From: Rhodospirillaceae bacterium
GTDB taxonomy: Bacteria > Pseudomonadota > Alphaproteobacteria > SP197
NCBI GenBank assembly: GCA_002722885.1
Contig: PBNE01000013.1
Location: forward strand, 1 to 64,000
Reading direction: 5' to 3'
Length of the DNA stretch: 64,000 nt
Position 1 is the stretch's first letter. Each line of letters opens with the position of its first letter. Below, one piece after another: positions 18,182 through 26,271 of this stretch. The position numbers and the translations under genes are program-made. The notes under the pieces were generated by a model. That model did not search any database and was not told the origin of the DNA. It was given only the letters and a program-made list of their open reading frames with translations.

Positions 18182-18703
18182 ATGAGCATGTCCTGGCGGC
18201 TGCGCCGGCCGGGTTCGGAGGACGCGGTCCTGTTGAGCCGCCTGGAGATCAAGACCTACAGCTTGAACTACCGCGGCATCCTGCCCGACGACATGCTCGA
18301 CGGCGCCGGGCCCGACAATCCGTAGATGGGCGTCGAACGGTGGCGTGGCGTGCTGCTTGATCCCGAAAACGAGGCCTGGGTGGTCGAGACCGGTGAGCCG
18401 GCAGGCTTCATCTGCCTGACTCCACCACCGGACTACGTGCCGCAGGCCCGCAGCTTCCTCGACCAGATTTATCTGCTTCCGTCGTGGCAGTCGGGAGGCA
18501 TGGGCAGTGGTATCTGGCGCCATCTGATGGAGGACCTGCGAAGGCGCAGGGCCCTGCCATTGGCGTTGACCGCCGTCGAGGTCAACGACCGCGCGCGAAT
18601 ATTCTATGAGGGGCACGGCGGCCACGCCATCGACCTTATCCTCGGCTTCACCTGGCAGGGGCGACCGTTCTACGAGATCGTCTATCTCTTCGACAGCACC
18701 TGA
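18182..18703 (+). pseudogene. GNAT-family N-acetyltransferase gene with an in-frame amber codon
   Basis: One frame from ATG 18182 to 18703 encodes a GNAT protein of about 173 residues, but TAG at 18323-18325 interrupts it after residue 47. The first part contains LNYRGILPDDMLD, which is a common alpha-1/alpha-2 segment of bacterial GNATs. The second part contains the core: GFICL (beta4), QIYLLPSWQSGGMGSGIWRHL (the acetyl-CoA pyrophosphate loop, here Q-x-G-x-G-like) and VEVNDRARIFYEGHGG. An ATG follows the stop immediately, so the second part could be made alone, but it would lack the first strand. It starts 4 bp after fadA. Acceptor unknown. Confidence 0.75.
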
Positions 18704-18712
18704 TAGTACCCG

Positions 18713-20335
18713 CTAGCTGGGATTCTCCGGTGGCAGGTCCGGTTTCCCGAGGATCGCATCCGACAGCTTCTCGGCCATCATGATGACCGGGGCGTTGATG
18801 TTGCCGCTGGTTATTGTGGGCATGATCGAGGCATCGACCACGCGCAATCCCTCAACGCAACGTACCCGCCCTGCTCCATCCACCACCGAGCCCTGATCCA
18901 CACCCATCCGGCAGGTGCCGCAGGGGTGATGCGTTGATTTCATGTGCCGCCTGACGAACGCCGCAACCTGCTCCAGTGTGTCGCTTTCGGCGCCCGGCAG
19001 AATTTCCTCACCGGCGTAGGGAGCGAAGGCCGAGCTGGCGAACACCCGACGCATGGCATCGACGCCATGGCCCAGGTTCACAGCATCCTCTTCCTCGGCG
19101 AGATAGTTGAACCGGATCGCCGGTGCGACGGAGGGATCGGCGCTCTTGAGACTGATTGCGCCCCGGCTGCGCGGCTGCAACAGCATGACGGTGGCCTGGA
19201 AGCCGTGGCCACCGGCCAGGGGCGAGCCGTCTGTGGAGACCGCCAGCGGAATGAAGAAGAGCTGGACATCCGGCCGTTCGAGCTGCGGCCGGGTTCGGAC
19301 ATAGGCGGCGGCTTCAAAGTGGTTGGTGGCCACAGCGCCCCGCCTCGTGAGAAGCCACTGCAGTCCGGCGAACGGCTTTCGTGGCCAGGAGAGATAGGGC
19401 GTGGCTGAGACCGGTCGCAGACAGCGGTGGATGACACTGACATCGATGTGATCCTGCAGCTGAGTGCCAACCTCTGGACAGTCGGCCACCACCGGCAGAC
19501 CATGATCCTGAAGATGCTGTCCCGGCCCGATACCCGACAGCATCAGAAGCTGGGGTGAGTTGATCGCTCCCCCCGCCAGGATGACCTCGCGGCGCGCCCT
19601 GATCGAGGTCGCAGCCGGGCCGGCCAGTTCGACCCCTGTCGCCCTGCCCTCCTCGAACACCACACGCGCCACCAGCGCGCCGGTGCGGATATCCAGGTTG
19701 GGACGCTTACGGACAGGGTTGAGGTAGGCCGTGGCGGTGCTGACGCGGCGACCGTTGTGAATGGTCTGATCCGCCACCCCGGCGCCTTCGAGGTCGGCGC
19801 CGTTGGTGTCGTCAGAGCGTGGAAATCCGGCCTCTTCGGCGGCTTCCAGAAAGATGTTGTTCAGCGGGTTGCTGAACTGCGGCGCGGTGACGTGAACCGG
19901 TCCCTCACCGCCGCGCCAACTATCCGCGCCACCGCTGAAGGTCTCCAGGCGTTTGAAGTAAGGCAGGCAATGGGCGAAGGACCAGTCCGTGAGCCCGTTT
20001 TCGGCCCAGTCGTCGAAATCACCGCGATGTCCCCGCACGAAGGCCATCGCGTTGACCGACGACGAGCCGCCCAGAACACGGCCGCGCGGACAGGTTTCGC
20101 GGTGACCGTTCAGATGAGGTTCAGACTCGGCGACGTATCCCCAGTCGATCGATGTGCGGCTGATGGCATGAATGAACGCGGCCGGCATATGGATGAATGG
20201 GCTGATGTCGCGGGGACCGGCCTCCAGCAGCAAGACCCGGTTGGCTGGATCAGCTGATAGCCGGTTGGCAAGGACACAGCCCGCCGACCCCGCGCCGACG
20301 ATGACGAAGTCAAACTCCTCCACCATGGCTCGCAT
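18713..20335 (-). CDS. GMC-family oxidoreductase (choline/alcohol dehydrogenase type)
   Basis: A 540-residue FAD-dependent alcohol oxidoreductase. FDFVIVGAGSAGCVLANRLS is the N-terminal FAD-binding motif, followed by RGRVLGGSSSVNAMAFVRGH (GMC signature 1), AGGAINSPQLLMLSGIGP (signature 2) and a C-terminal HPCGTCRMG with the active-site His, then DASIMPTITSGNINAPVIMMAEK. This is the BetA/alkJ-like branch, which oxidises primary alcohols such as choline or alkanols to aldehydes. Three start codons lie close together; ATG 20335 shares one base with the thioesterase stop (TGATG) and follows GGAG. The gene probably forms an operon with the thioesterase upstream. Confidence 0.88.
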   Translation of the reverse strand: MRAMVEEFDFVIVGAGSAGCVLANRLSADPANRVLLLEAGPRDISPFIHMPAAFIHAISRTSIDWGYVAESEPHLNGHRETCPRGRVLGGSSSVNAMAFVRGHRGDFDDWAENGLTDWSFAHCLPYFKRLETFSGGADSWRGGEGPVHVTAPQFSNPLNNIFLEAAEEAGFPRSDDTNGADLEGAGVADQTIHNGRRVSTATAYLNPVRKRPNLDIRTGALVARVVFEEGRATGVELAGPAATSIRARREVILAGGAINSPQLLMLSGIGPGQHLQDHGLPVVADCPEVGTQLQDHIDVSVIHRCLRPVSATPYLSWPRKPFAGLQWLLTRRGAVATNHFEAAAYVRTRPQLERPDVQLFFIPLAVSTDGSPLAGGHGFQATVMLLQPRSRGAISLKSADPSVAPAIRFNYLAEEEDAVNLGHGVDAMRRVFASSAFAPYAGEEILPGAESDTLEQVAAFVRRHMKSTHHPCGTCRMGVDQGSVVDGAGRVRCVEGLRVVDASIMPTITSGNINAPVIMMAEKLSDAILGKPDLPPENPS

Positions 20336-20757
20336 CACGCTCCACTTCGGGATTTCAGAAGCTTGACCGTCGTGGTCGAGGTCGCCAGCAACTCGTCGTT
20401 CTGGAAGAGCTCGCCTTCCAGATAACCGATCGACCGACCGAGTTTCACCGGCCGCCCCTTGCAGACCATCTGGCCGGGTCGGCCCGGCGCCATGAAACTG
20501 ACCTTCATTTCCAGCGTCGCAATGCCCTCAGCGACATCCTGTGTGCCCATCACGGCATAAGCCATGGTGGCATCCAGCATCGCCGAGACGAATCCGCCCT
20601 GAACGATATCGACGGAGTGGCAGTGTTCGGGCGTGGCCACATAGGTCATGACCAGTTCGCGCCGGTCCTTGTCATAGGCGACGCCATTGCCGCTCAGAAC
20701 GTCGACGCAGGGCGGCCATTGATCGTTGAGCCAGGCAAGAATGTCGTCATTGGTCAT
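20335..20757 (-). CDS. PaaI-type hotdog thioesterase
   Basis: A 140-residue hotdog-fold protein. The HCHSVDIVQGGFVSAMLDATMAYAV segment contains the central helix with the G-G-x(2)-(S/A)-x(2)-D pattern of PaaI/YigI acyl-CoA thioesterases, and the strand order LEMKVSFMAPGRPGQMVCKGRPVKLGRSIGYLEGELF follows. These enzymes hydrolyse acyl- or aryl-CoA thioesters in the cytoplasm. ATG 20757 is preferred to TTG 20763. The stop overlaps the start of the GMC oxidoreductase. With the fad genes next door a CoA-recycling role in fatty-acid degradation is plausible; this is inference. Confidence 0.85.
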   Translation of the reverse strand: MTNDDILAWLNDQWPPCVDVLSGNGVAYDKDRRELVMTYVATPEHCHSVDIVQGGFVSAMLDATMAYAVMGTQDVAEGIATLEMKVSFMAPGRPGQMVCKGRPVKLGRSIGYLEGELFQNDELLATSTTTVKLLKSRSGA

Positions 20758-20811
20758 TGTCAAATCCGTATCGGAGATGGCCAGGAGCTTGCCACGATTG
20801 GTCCCGGTGCG

Positions 20812-22407
20812 TCACGCGCGGGCGCGGTTGAGATCTGCGATCATGGCAGCCGCGGCATTGTGGCCGGGCACACCGCTGACCGTGCCGCCGGGCCAAGCGC
20901 CGGAGCCGCAGAGATATAGGCCTTTGACCGGCATCCGGTAGTCGGACCAACCCGAAAGAGGGCGCAAACCGAACATCGTCGCGGGCATCATATCGAGATG
21001 CATGATGTTGGCGTCGCGCAGGCCGAATTCGCTCTCGATGTCGAGGGGGCTGAGGAAGCGGTGATCGATGATGCGATCCTTGAGGTCGGGCATGTAGCGC
21101 GCGATGATGTCGATGCAGTGGTGGCCGTAGCGGTCCCGTTCCTGATCCCAACTGGCTTCTGCCAGTCGGACCGGGGCGTGGAAGATGTTGCAGCTCATGA
21201 TGTGTTTGCCGGGCGGCGCCATGCCGGGGTCCTGCACCGACGGAATCAGCCCCAGGATGATCGGCTCAGAGGACGGTCGGCCGAACTTGGCGTCATCGTA
21301 GGCACGCTCCATGTGAGCGAGGTCGGACGTCAGGCGGAACTGGCAGCCGGCATAAGCCTCCTCCAACTCCTTGGGTGCCGCTGCGAAGGCCGGCAGGCCG
21401 TCCAGAGCCAGGGCCAGCTTGAACGCTGAGCCGCGGCGCGGATGGGTCGCCAGACGGTTCGAGACGTCGTTGTCGGCGCCCTCCCCTTCGAGCAGGTCGA
21501 CCATGATGGTGCGGGGGTGAAGATTCGAGGCGACAAGACCGGCCCGGATCACCTCTCCGGATTCCAGCTCGATCACCTCGATACCGTCGCTGCCTGAAAC
21601 AATCCGGCGAACACCACAGCCAGTTCGGACCACGCCACCCTTGGCCTCCAGCGATTGCCGCATGGCGCGAGTCACAGCCCCCATGCCGCCGACCGGCAGG
21701 CCGGTCGAGCCGCGAAGGTACTGCTTGCGCGGATCATGTCCCGAGGCCGCAGCCGATGAGGCGAGCGACATTGGCCGCATCAACAGCAGATAGGCACTGC
21801 CGGGCGAACGGGGACCAACCAGATTGGAGGTCATGCTGATCGCGGCGATCGAAGCCTTGAGTTCGTCGGACTCGAGCCAGCGGTCCAGGAGGTCCTGCAG
21901 GCTTCCCAGAATGATGTTGGCAAAGGCCTCTTCTTCGGCGTCAGTCTCCAAGCGTGCGGCAATGTCACGCAGGCGCGGGGGCGTCTCGAACAGCGACACG
22001 CCGATCCGGCGGGCAAAGTCGTTGAGGTACTCGAAAAACTCACCATAAGCCTTCACGTCGCGACGCGAGAACTGTCCGATCACCTGCGCAGTCTTCTCTG
22101 GATCGCGCCAGGCCACCATGGCCCGGCCATCCAGAAACGGCACAACAAGCGAAGGGTCGGGTCGGGTGAAGCTGAGACCGTGGTCGGCGAGAGCGAGGTC
22201 CTGCACGATCCGGGGTTCAAGCGAGCCCGGCGAATTCGGCAAGGAAGCATGGTAGCCGGGGAAAAATTCGTAATCGGTGCTGAGGCCGCCCACCGTGTCG
22301 CGCCGTTCCAGGACCAGAACCCTGAGCCCGGCGAGGGCGAGATAGTTGGCGCAGACCAATCCGTTGTGGCCCGCACCCACCACAACGGCATCGAATTCCT
22401 GTGTCAC
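20812..22407 (-). CDS. phytoene-dehydrogenase-like NAD(P)/FAD-binding oxidoreductase
   Basis: A 531-residue flavoprotein of the CrtI-like/PYROXD2 group. The N-terminal motif FDAVVVGAGHNGLVCANYLALAG is followed by VLVLERRDTVGGLSTDYEFFPGY. The middle has RGSTGLPVGGMGAVTRAMRQ. The C-terminal GLYLCGSGAWPGGTVSGVPGHNAA is the FAD-closing motif of the family. The group desaturates or isomerises hydrophobic substrates, but most members outside carotenoid clusters are of unknown function, and there are no carotenoid genes here. GTG 22407 is chosen since AAGAGG precedes it; an in-frame ATG about 45 nt upstream is possible. It is divergent from the phosphotransferase gene at 22503. Confidence 0.85.
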   Translation of the reverse strand: MTQEFDAVVVGAGHNGLVCANYLALAGLRVLVLERRDTVGGLSTDYEFFPGYHASLPNSPGSLEPRIVQDLALADHGLSFTRPDPSLVVPFLDGRAMVAWRDPEKTAQVIGQFSRRDVKAYGEFFEYLNDFARRIGVSLFETPPRLRDIAARLETDAEEEAFANIILGSLQDLLDRWLESDELKASIAAISMTSNLVGPRSPGSAYLLLMRPMSLASSAAASGHDPRKQYLRGSTGLPVGGMGAVTRAMRQSLEAKGGVVRTGCGVRRIVSGSDGIEVIELESGEVIRAGLVASNLHPRTIMVDLLEGEGADNDVSNRLATHPRRGSAFKLALALDGLPAFAAAPKELEEAYAGCQFRLTSDLAHMERAYDDAKFGRPSSEPIILGLIPSVQDPGMAPPGKHIMSCNIFHAPVRLAEASWDQERDRYGHHCIDIIARYMPDLKDRIIDHRFLSPLDIESEFGLRDANIMHLDMMPATMFGLRPLSGWSDYRMPVKGLYLCGSGAWPGGTVSGVPGHNAAAAMIADLNRARA

Positions 22408-22502
22408 GGCTGTCGACGCCTCTTGATGATCACCACGGCCATGCGGCACCATCCATGCAAGCGGGCATGGCCGCAAGCGTGAGTTGGCGAAAGTAGGGCA
22501 GG

Positions 22503-23564
22503 ATGACCGAACGCGATCCGGAGACGATGGATGTCCGCCCCGACGAGGCGCTCGACACGTCACGGCTGGAGCCCTGGCTGCAGGACAACCTGGAGAATGT
22601 GACGGGTCCCCTGACCGTGCGCCAGTTCGGCGGCGGCCATGCCAACCTGACCTACCTGCTGGCCTTCGAAAACACCGAATACGTCCTGCGCCGGCCGCCG
22701 CTGGGTCCGATCGCGCCGTCGGCCCATGACATGAAGCGGGAGCACCGCATTCTCTCCCGCCTTTGGCGCCAATGGCCGCTGGCGCCACGCAGCTACGTGC
22801 TGTGTACCGACGAGCAGATCATAGGCGCGGAGTTTCACGTTCTGGAACGCAAGGACGGTTTTGTCCTGCGCTCCACCAACCCTGAGGAAACCGACGGCAA
22901 GCCGGAGTTGTGCCGCCGGATCGGCGAGATGACAGCGGATGTGCTGGCGAGCTTTCACATGATCGATGCCGAAGAGGTTGGCCTTGGCGGTCTCGGCAGG
23001 CCCGAAGGGTTCGTGGAACGCCAGGTCGGCGGCTGGTCAAAACGCTGGGAGGCTGCCGTGGACGACGCCTCCCCCGACGCCGCGACTGCCATCGCGTGGA
23101 TTCAGTCGGATATCCCCGCGGCGCAAACAACGACGTTCGTGCACAACGACTACAAGCTCGACAACATCATGGTCGCCCGCGATGACCCGGCCCGTGCCGT
23201 GGCCGTGCTCGACTGGGATATGTGCACACGTGGTGACCCTCTGCTCGACCTCGCCAATCTTGTGAACTACTGGGGTGAGGTCGGTGATAGTGAGAACAGA
23301 CGGATGGCGGTCTATATGCCTACCGACAAGCCGGACTTCCCGACCCGGGCAGAGCTGGTCGCGCGCTACGCCGAAAAGACCGGCTTCGATGTCTCGCGGT
23401 TCGCCTGGTACGAGATTTTCGGCCTGTTCAAGATCGCCGTGATCCTGCAGCAGATCTATATCCGCTACCTGCGCGGCCAGACCCAGGACGAGCGTTTCGC
23501 CGTCTTGGGCCAGCGCGTACAGGCGCTGATCCGGCAGTGCGATATCCTGATCGAGCAGGCCTGA
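22503..23564 (+). CDS. APH-family phosphotransferase (ACAD10/11 N-terminal-domain type)
   Basis: A 353-residue kinase-like protein. The N-lobe has VRQFGGGHANLTYLLAFENTEYVLRRPP, where FxGGxSNxTY and the YVLRRPP strand are diagnostic of the branch fused to acyl-CoA dehydrogenase in ACAD10/ACAD11. The catalytic loop is FVHNDYKLDNIM (H-x-D-x(4)-N) and the metal-binding AVLDWDMCTRGDPLLDLAN follows. In animals the fused enzyme phosphorylates 4-hydroxyacyl-CoA so that it can be dehydrated and degraded. The ACAD10/11-like dehydrogenase at 13553 is about 8 kb away. Two more dehydrogenases follow at 25075 and 26272. A role in hydroxy-acyl-CoA degradation is thus likely but inferred. Confidence 0.87.
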   Translation: MTERDPETMDVRPDEALDTSRLEPWLQDNLENVTGPLTVRQFGGGHANLTYLLAFENTEYVLRRPPLGPIAPSAHDMKREHRILSRLWRQWPLAPRSYVLCTDEQIIGAEFHVLERKDGFVLRSTNPEETDGKPELCRRIGEMTADVLASFHMIDAEEVGLGGLGRPEGFVERQVGGWSKRWEAAVDDASPDAATAIAWIQSDIPAAQTTTFVHNDYKLDNIMVARDDPARAVAVLDWDMCTRGDPLLDLANLVNYWGEVGDSENRRMAVYMPTDKPDFPTRAELVARYAEKTGFDVSRFAWYEIFGLFKIAVILQQIYIRYLRGQTQDERFAVLGQRVQALIRQCDILIEQA

Positions 23565-23603
23565 TCGTCAGCAACGCGGCGGGATCAGCCGCTTCAGTGC
23601 CTT

Positions 23604-24080
23604 TCAGGCGACCTTGAAACCGAAGCGGGAGCGGCGCTTTTCGATGAAGCGCTGGTGATAGTCCTCGGCACGCCAGAAAGTCGGCGCATCGACAATTTCC
23701 GTGACCACGGTCCGGTCATCATGGCGGGCTTCCTGCTGGGCATCGCGGGTTGCCGTGGCGGCGGCGCGCTGATCGTCGTCATGTACGAAGATAGCCGACC
23801 GGTACTGGCTGCCGACGTCGGGCCCCTGGCGATTGAGTGTTGTGGGGTCGTGAATCTCCCAGAACACCTTCAGAAGATCGTCGTAACTGACCTGTTCGGG
23901 GTCGTAGTCGACCTCGACCGCCTCGGCATGGCCGGTCTGGCTGCTGCAGACCTGTTCGTAGGTGGGGCGTTCGGTATGGCCGCCGACGTAGCCGACCGCG
24001 GTGTCGTTGACGCCGGGGATCTGGCTGAAGGTCTCCTCAGGGCTCCAGAAACAACCGGCAGCAAAGGTGGCTTTGGCCAT
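23604..24080 (-). CDS. msrA: peptide methionine-S-sulfoxide reductase
   Basis: A 158-residue repair enzyme that reduces the S-form of methionine sulfoxide in proteins. The catalytic Cys is C10 in AAGCFWSPEETF, next to the usual Gly and Phe-Trp. VGYVGGHTERPTYEQVCSSQTGHAEAVEVDYDP and WEIHDPTTLNRQGPDVGSQYRSAIF carry the remaining family blocks, and FWRAEDYHQ is the C-terminal one. No obvious resolving Cys pair is seen near the C-terminus, so it may use a short-type recycling mechanism or a glutaredoxin/thioredoxin directly. GGAG precedes ATG 24080; the open frame upstream is not coding. It converges with the phosphotransferase gene, with 39 bp between them. Confidence 0.93.
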   Translation of the reverse strand: MAKATFAAGCFWSPEETFSQIPGVNDTAVGYVGGHTERPTYEQVCSSQTGHAEAVEVDYDPEQVSYDDLLKVFWEIHDPTTLNRQGPDVGSQYRSAIFVHDDDQRAAATATRDAQQEARHDDRTVVTEIVDAPTFWRAEDYHQRFIEKRRSRFGFKVA

Positions 24081-24187
24081 GATGTACACTCCAGGTCTGT
24101 GGTGATGCTCTTGAGATGGTTGCCGTATCGCCCGTTCGCAAGGCGGATGCCTTCGCAATCGTGTGATCCCTCATGGCCCCAACGGGC

Positions 24188-24961
24188 TCAGATGCCCCCG
24201 GCCACGATGGTCGAGCCGCCATCAACAACGATGGTCTGGCCGGTGATGTAGCGGCCCGCATCGGCCGCCAGAAACACAGCAACGCCGGCAATGTCATCGG
24301 GATCACCGATACGACGCAGCGGGTACTGTGCTTCCACCTTGGCGCGGCGTTCGGGATCTTCCCAGAGTGCCTTGGCGAAGTCGGTCTTGATCAGACCCGG
24401 CGCGATGGTGTTCACGCGGATATTGTGCTCACCCCAGCGCACCGCGAGATTGCGCGCCATTGCCATATCGGCGGCTTTGGAGACACCGTACATGCCGATG
24501 TCGTCGGTGCCTTTGATGCCGGCGATCGACGAGATGATGATGATCGTTCCATCCTTGCGCTCGGCCATCTGCGGAAGAACCATCTTCGAAAGCCAGAGGT
24601 TTGCTCGGATGTTGCAGTCGACGATCTTCTGGAAGGCCGGTTCCTTGATGGTGGTCATCGGCCCGTAGTGCGGGTTGACCGCCGCGTTGCCGACAAGACA
24701 GTCGATCCGGCCGTAGGCCTTCATCGATTCATCAACGAGGTGCTGGAGCTGCTCGACATGGGTAACGTTGCAGCCCACCGCCAGAGCCTCACCACCCTTG
24801 GCCTTGATGCCGTCGACGACCTCCTGACAGGCATCGACCTTGCGGCTTGAGATGACCACCTTGGCCCCGCCTTCAGCCATGCGTTCGGCAATGGCACGGC
24901 CAATACCCTTGGAACCGCCGGTGATAACGGCGACCTGGCCCTCAAGGTCAAAAAAGCCCAT
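24188..24961 (-). CDS. SDR-family oxidoreductase
   Basis: A 257-residue classical short-chain dehydrogenase. The cofactor motif is VITGGSKGIGRAIAERM, with SSRK after strand two, which favours NADP(H). NAAVN replaces the common NNAG. The catalytic tetrad is in IIIISSIAGIKG (Ser) and MYGVSKAADMAM (Tyr-x3-Lys). RVNTIAPGLIKTDF and the C-terminal YITGQTIVVDGG complete the fold. It resembles DHRS4/FabG-like carbonyl reductases. Substrate unknown; the divergent acyl-CoA dehydrogenases at 25075 suggest an acyl-CoA or ketone intermediate. The 113-bp divergent gap ahead of it should hold both promoters. Confidence 0.87.
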   Translation of the reverse strand: MGFFDLEGQVAVITGGSKGIGRAIAERMAEGGAKVVISSRKVDACQEVVDGIKAKGGEALAVGCNVTHVEQLQHLVDESMKAYGRIDCLVGNAAVNPHYGPMTTIKEPAFQKIVDCNIRANLWLSKMVLPQMAERKDGTIIIISSIAGIKGTDDIGMYGVSKAADMAMARNLAVRWGEHNIRVNTIAPGLIKTDFAKALWEDPERRAKVEAQYPLRRIGDPDDIAGVAVFLAADAGRYITGQTIVVDGGSTIVAGGI

Positions 24962-25074
24962 GAAACAACCCCTTGTCTGGTTCGGATTTCGCGTTGGCGG
25001 CGTTGCGCCGCTGTTGTCTGACAGTCTAGCATCGAATCCGTCGTTTCGTGCCAGCTCTTCCGAGGTCAGAAGCC

Positions 25075-26256
25075 ATGCAGATCACCTACACGCCAGAAGA
25101 AGAAGCCTTCCGACAGGAGGTCCGCGACTTCATCAAGGCCGAATGCGATCCCGCCGCGATGGACCGGATGCAAAAGGGCCTGGGCCTGCGCAAGGAAGAC
25201 TACGTCAACTGGCACAAAAAGCTCGCGACCAAGGGATGGTCGTGCCCTCACTGGCCTGTGGAACACGGCGGTTGCGACTGGTCGGTAATGCAGCACTACA
25301 TTTTCGAAGAAGAAACCGGCAATGCCGGCTGCCCTCCAGGTGTGCCGTTCGGGCCCGAGATGGTCGCCCCGGTGGTCTGGACCTTTGGCACCGACGAACA
25401 GAAGGCCCAGCACCTGCCCGGCATTCTCTCAGGCAATGTCTGGTGGGCCCAAGGATATTCGGAACCCAATGCCGGATCCGATCTTGCCAGCCTGAAGTGC
25501 AAAGCGGAACTGGACGGTGACCATTATATCGTTAACGGCACCAAGACATGGACCACCATGGCGCAGTTTGCCGACTGGATCTTTCTGCTGACGCGGACAT
25601 CCAGCAGCGGCAAGCGGCAAGAGGGCATCACCTTCCTGCTCGTCGACATGACCACGCCGGGCATCTCGATCCATCCGATCATCACGATGGAGGGCACACA
25701 CGAGGTCAACCAGACAGTGTTCGACAATGTCCGGGTGCCGGTTGCCAACCGCATCGGCGAACAGGACAAGGGTTGGACCTATGCCAAGTTCCTGCTGGGC
25801 TATGAACGTTTCAACATGGCCGGCATCCCCGCAGCCAAGCGCCAGATGCGCCGCCTGAAGGCCATGGCCGATGATCAGGGCCTGGCCGAGGAGCCGCGAT
25901 TCCGCAACAAGATAGCCGATGCCGACATCCAAATCCGGACGCTGGAGTCGACCATGCTGCGGCTTCTCGCCGCAGCCTCGGCAGGCAAGGACCCCGGCGC
26001 CGAAGCGAGCTACATCAAGATTCGCGGCACAGAGATCGATCAGCTGATGACCGAGCTCGCGATGGAAGCCGTGGGGCCCTATGTCATGCCGTTCGCGCCC
26101 GAAGCCTTCGAGCACGGCTGGAACGAAGAACCGCTGGGCCCGGACTATGCCGCGCCGGTGGCCCCGACCTACTTCAACACCCGCAAGGTCTCGATCTATG
26201 GCGGGTCGAACGAGATTCAGAAGAACATCATCGCCAAGCACGTGCTTGGCCTCTAG
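25075..26256 (+). CDS. acyl-CoA dehydrogenase, large partner of a pair
   Basis: A 393-residue FAD enzyme. MQITYTPEEEAFRQEVRDFI is the N-terminal helix; GYSEPNAGSDLASLKCKAE is the signature region and FDNVRVPVANRIGEQDKGW the usual middle/C-terminal boundary. The C-terminal domain has RKVSIYGGSNEIQKNIIAK, with the G-G-(S/T)-x-E-I-Q motif. The glutamate that serves as base in classical enzymes is not clear from sequence alone. With the next gene, 15 bp downstream, it has the look of the heteromeric FadE-type pairs (as in actinobacterial steroid degradation), where two dissimilar subunits form the enzyme. ATG 25075 follows GAGG; the frame upstream is not coding. Confidence 0.88.
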   Translation: MQITYTPEEEAFRQEVRDFIKAECDPAAMDRMQKGLGLRKEDYVNWHKKLATKGWSCPHWPVEHGGCDWSVMQHYIFEEETGNAGCPPGVPFGPEMVAPVVWTFGTDEQKAQHLPGILSGNVWWAQGYSEPNAGSDLASLKCKAELDGDHYIVNGTKTWTTMAQFADWIFLLTRTSSSGKRQEGITFLLVDMTTPGISIHPIITMEGTHEVNQTVFDNVRVPVANRIGEQDKGWTYAKFLLGYERFNMAGIPAAKRQMRRLKAMADDQGLAEEPRFRNKIADADIQIRTLESTMLRLLAAASAGKDPGAEASYIKIRGTEIDQLMTELAMEAVGPYVMPFAPEAFEHGWNEEPLGPDYAAPVAPTYFNTRKVSIYGGSNEIQKNIIAKHVLGL

Positions 26257-26271
26257 GGACACAGACCGACC

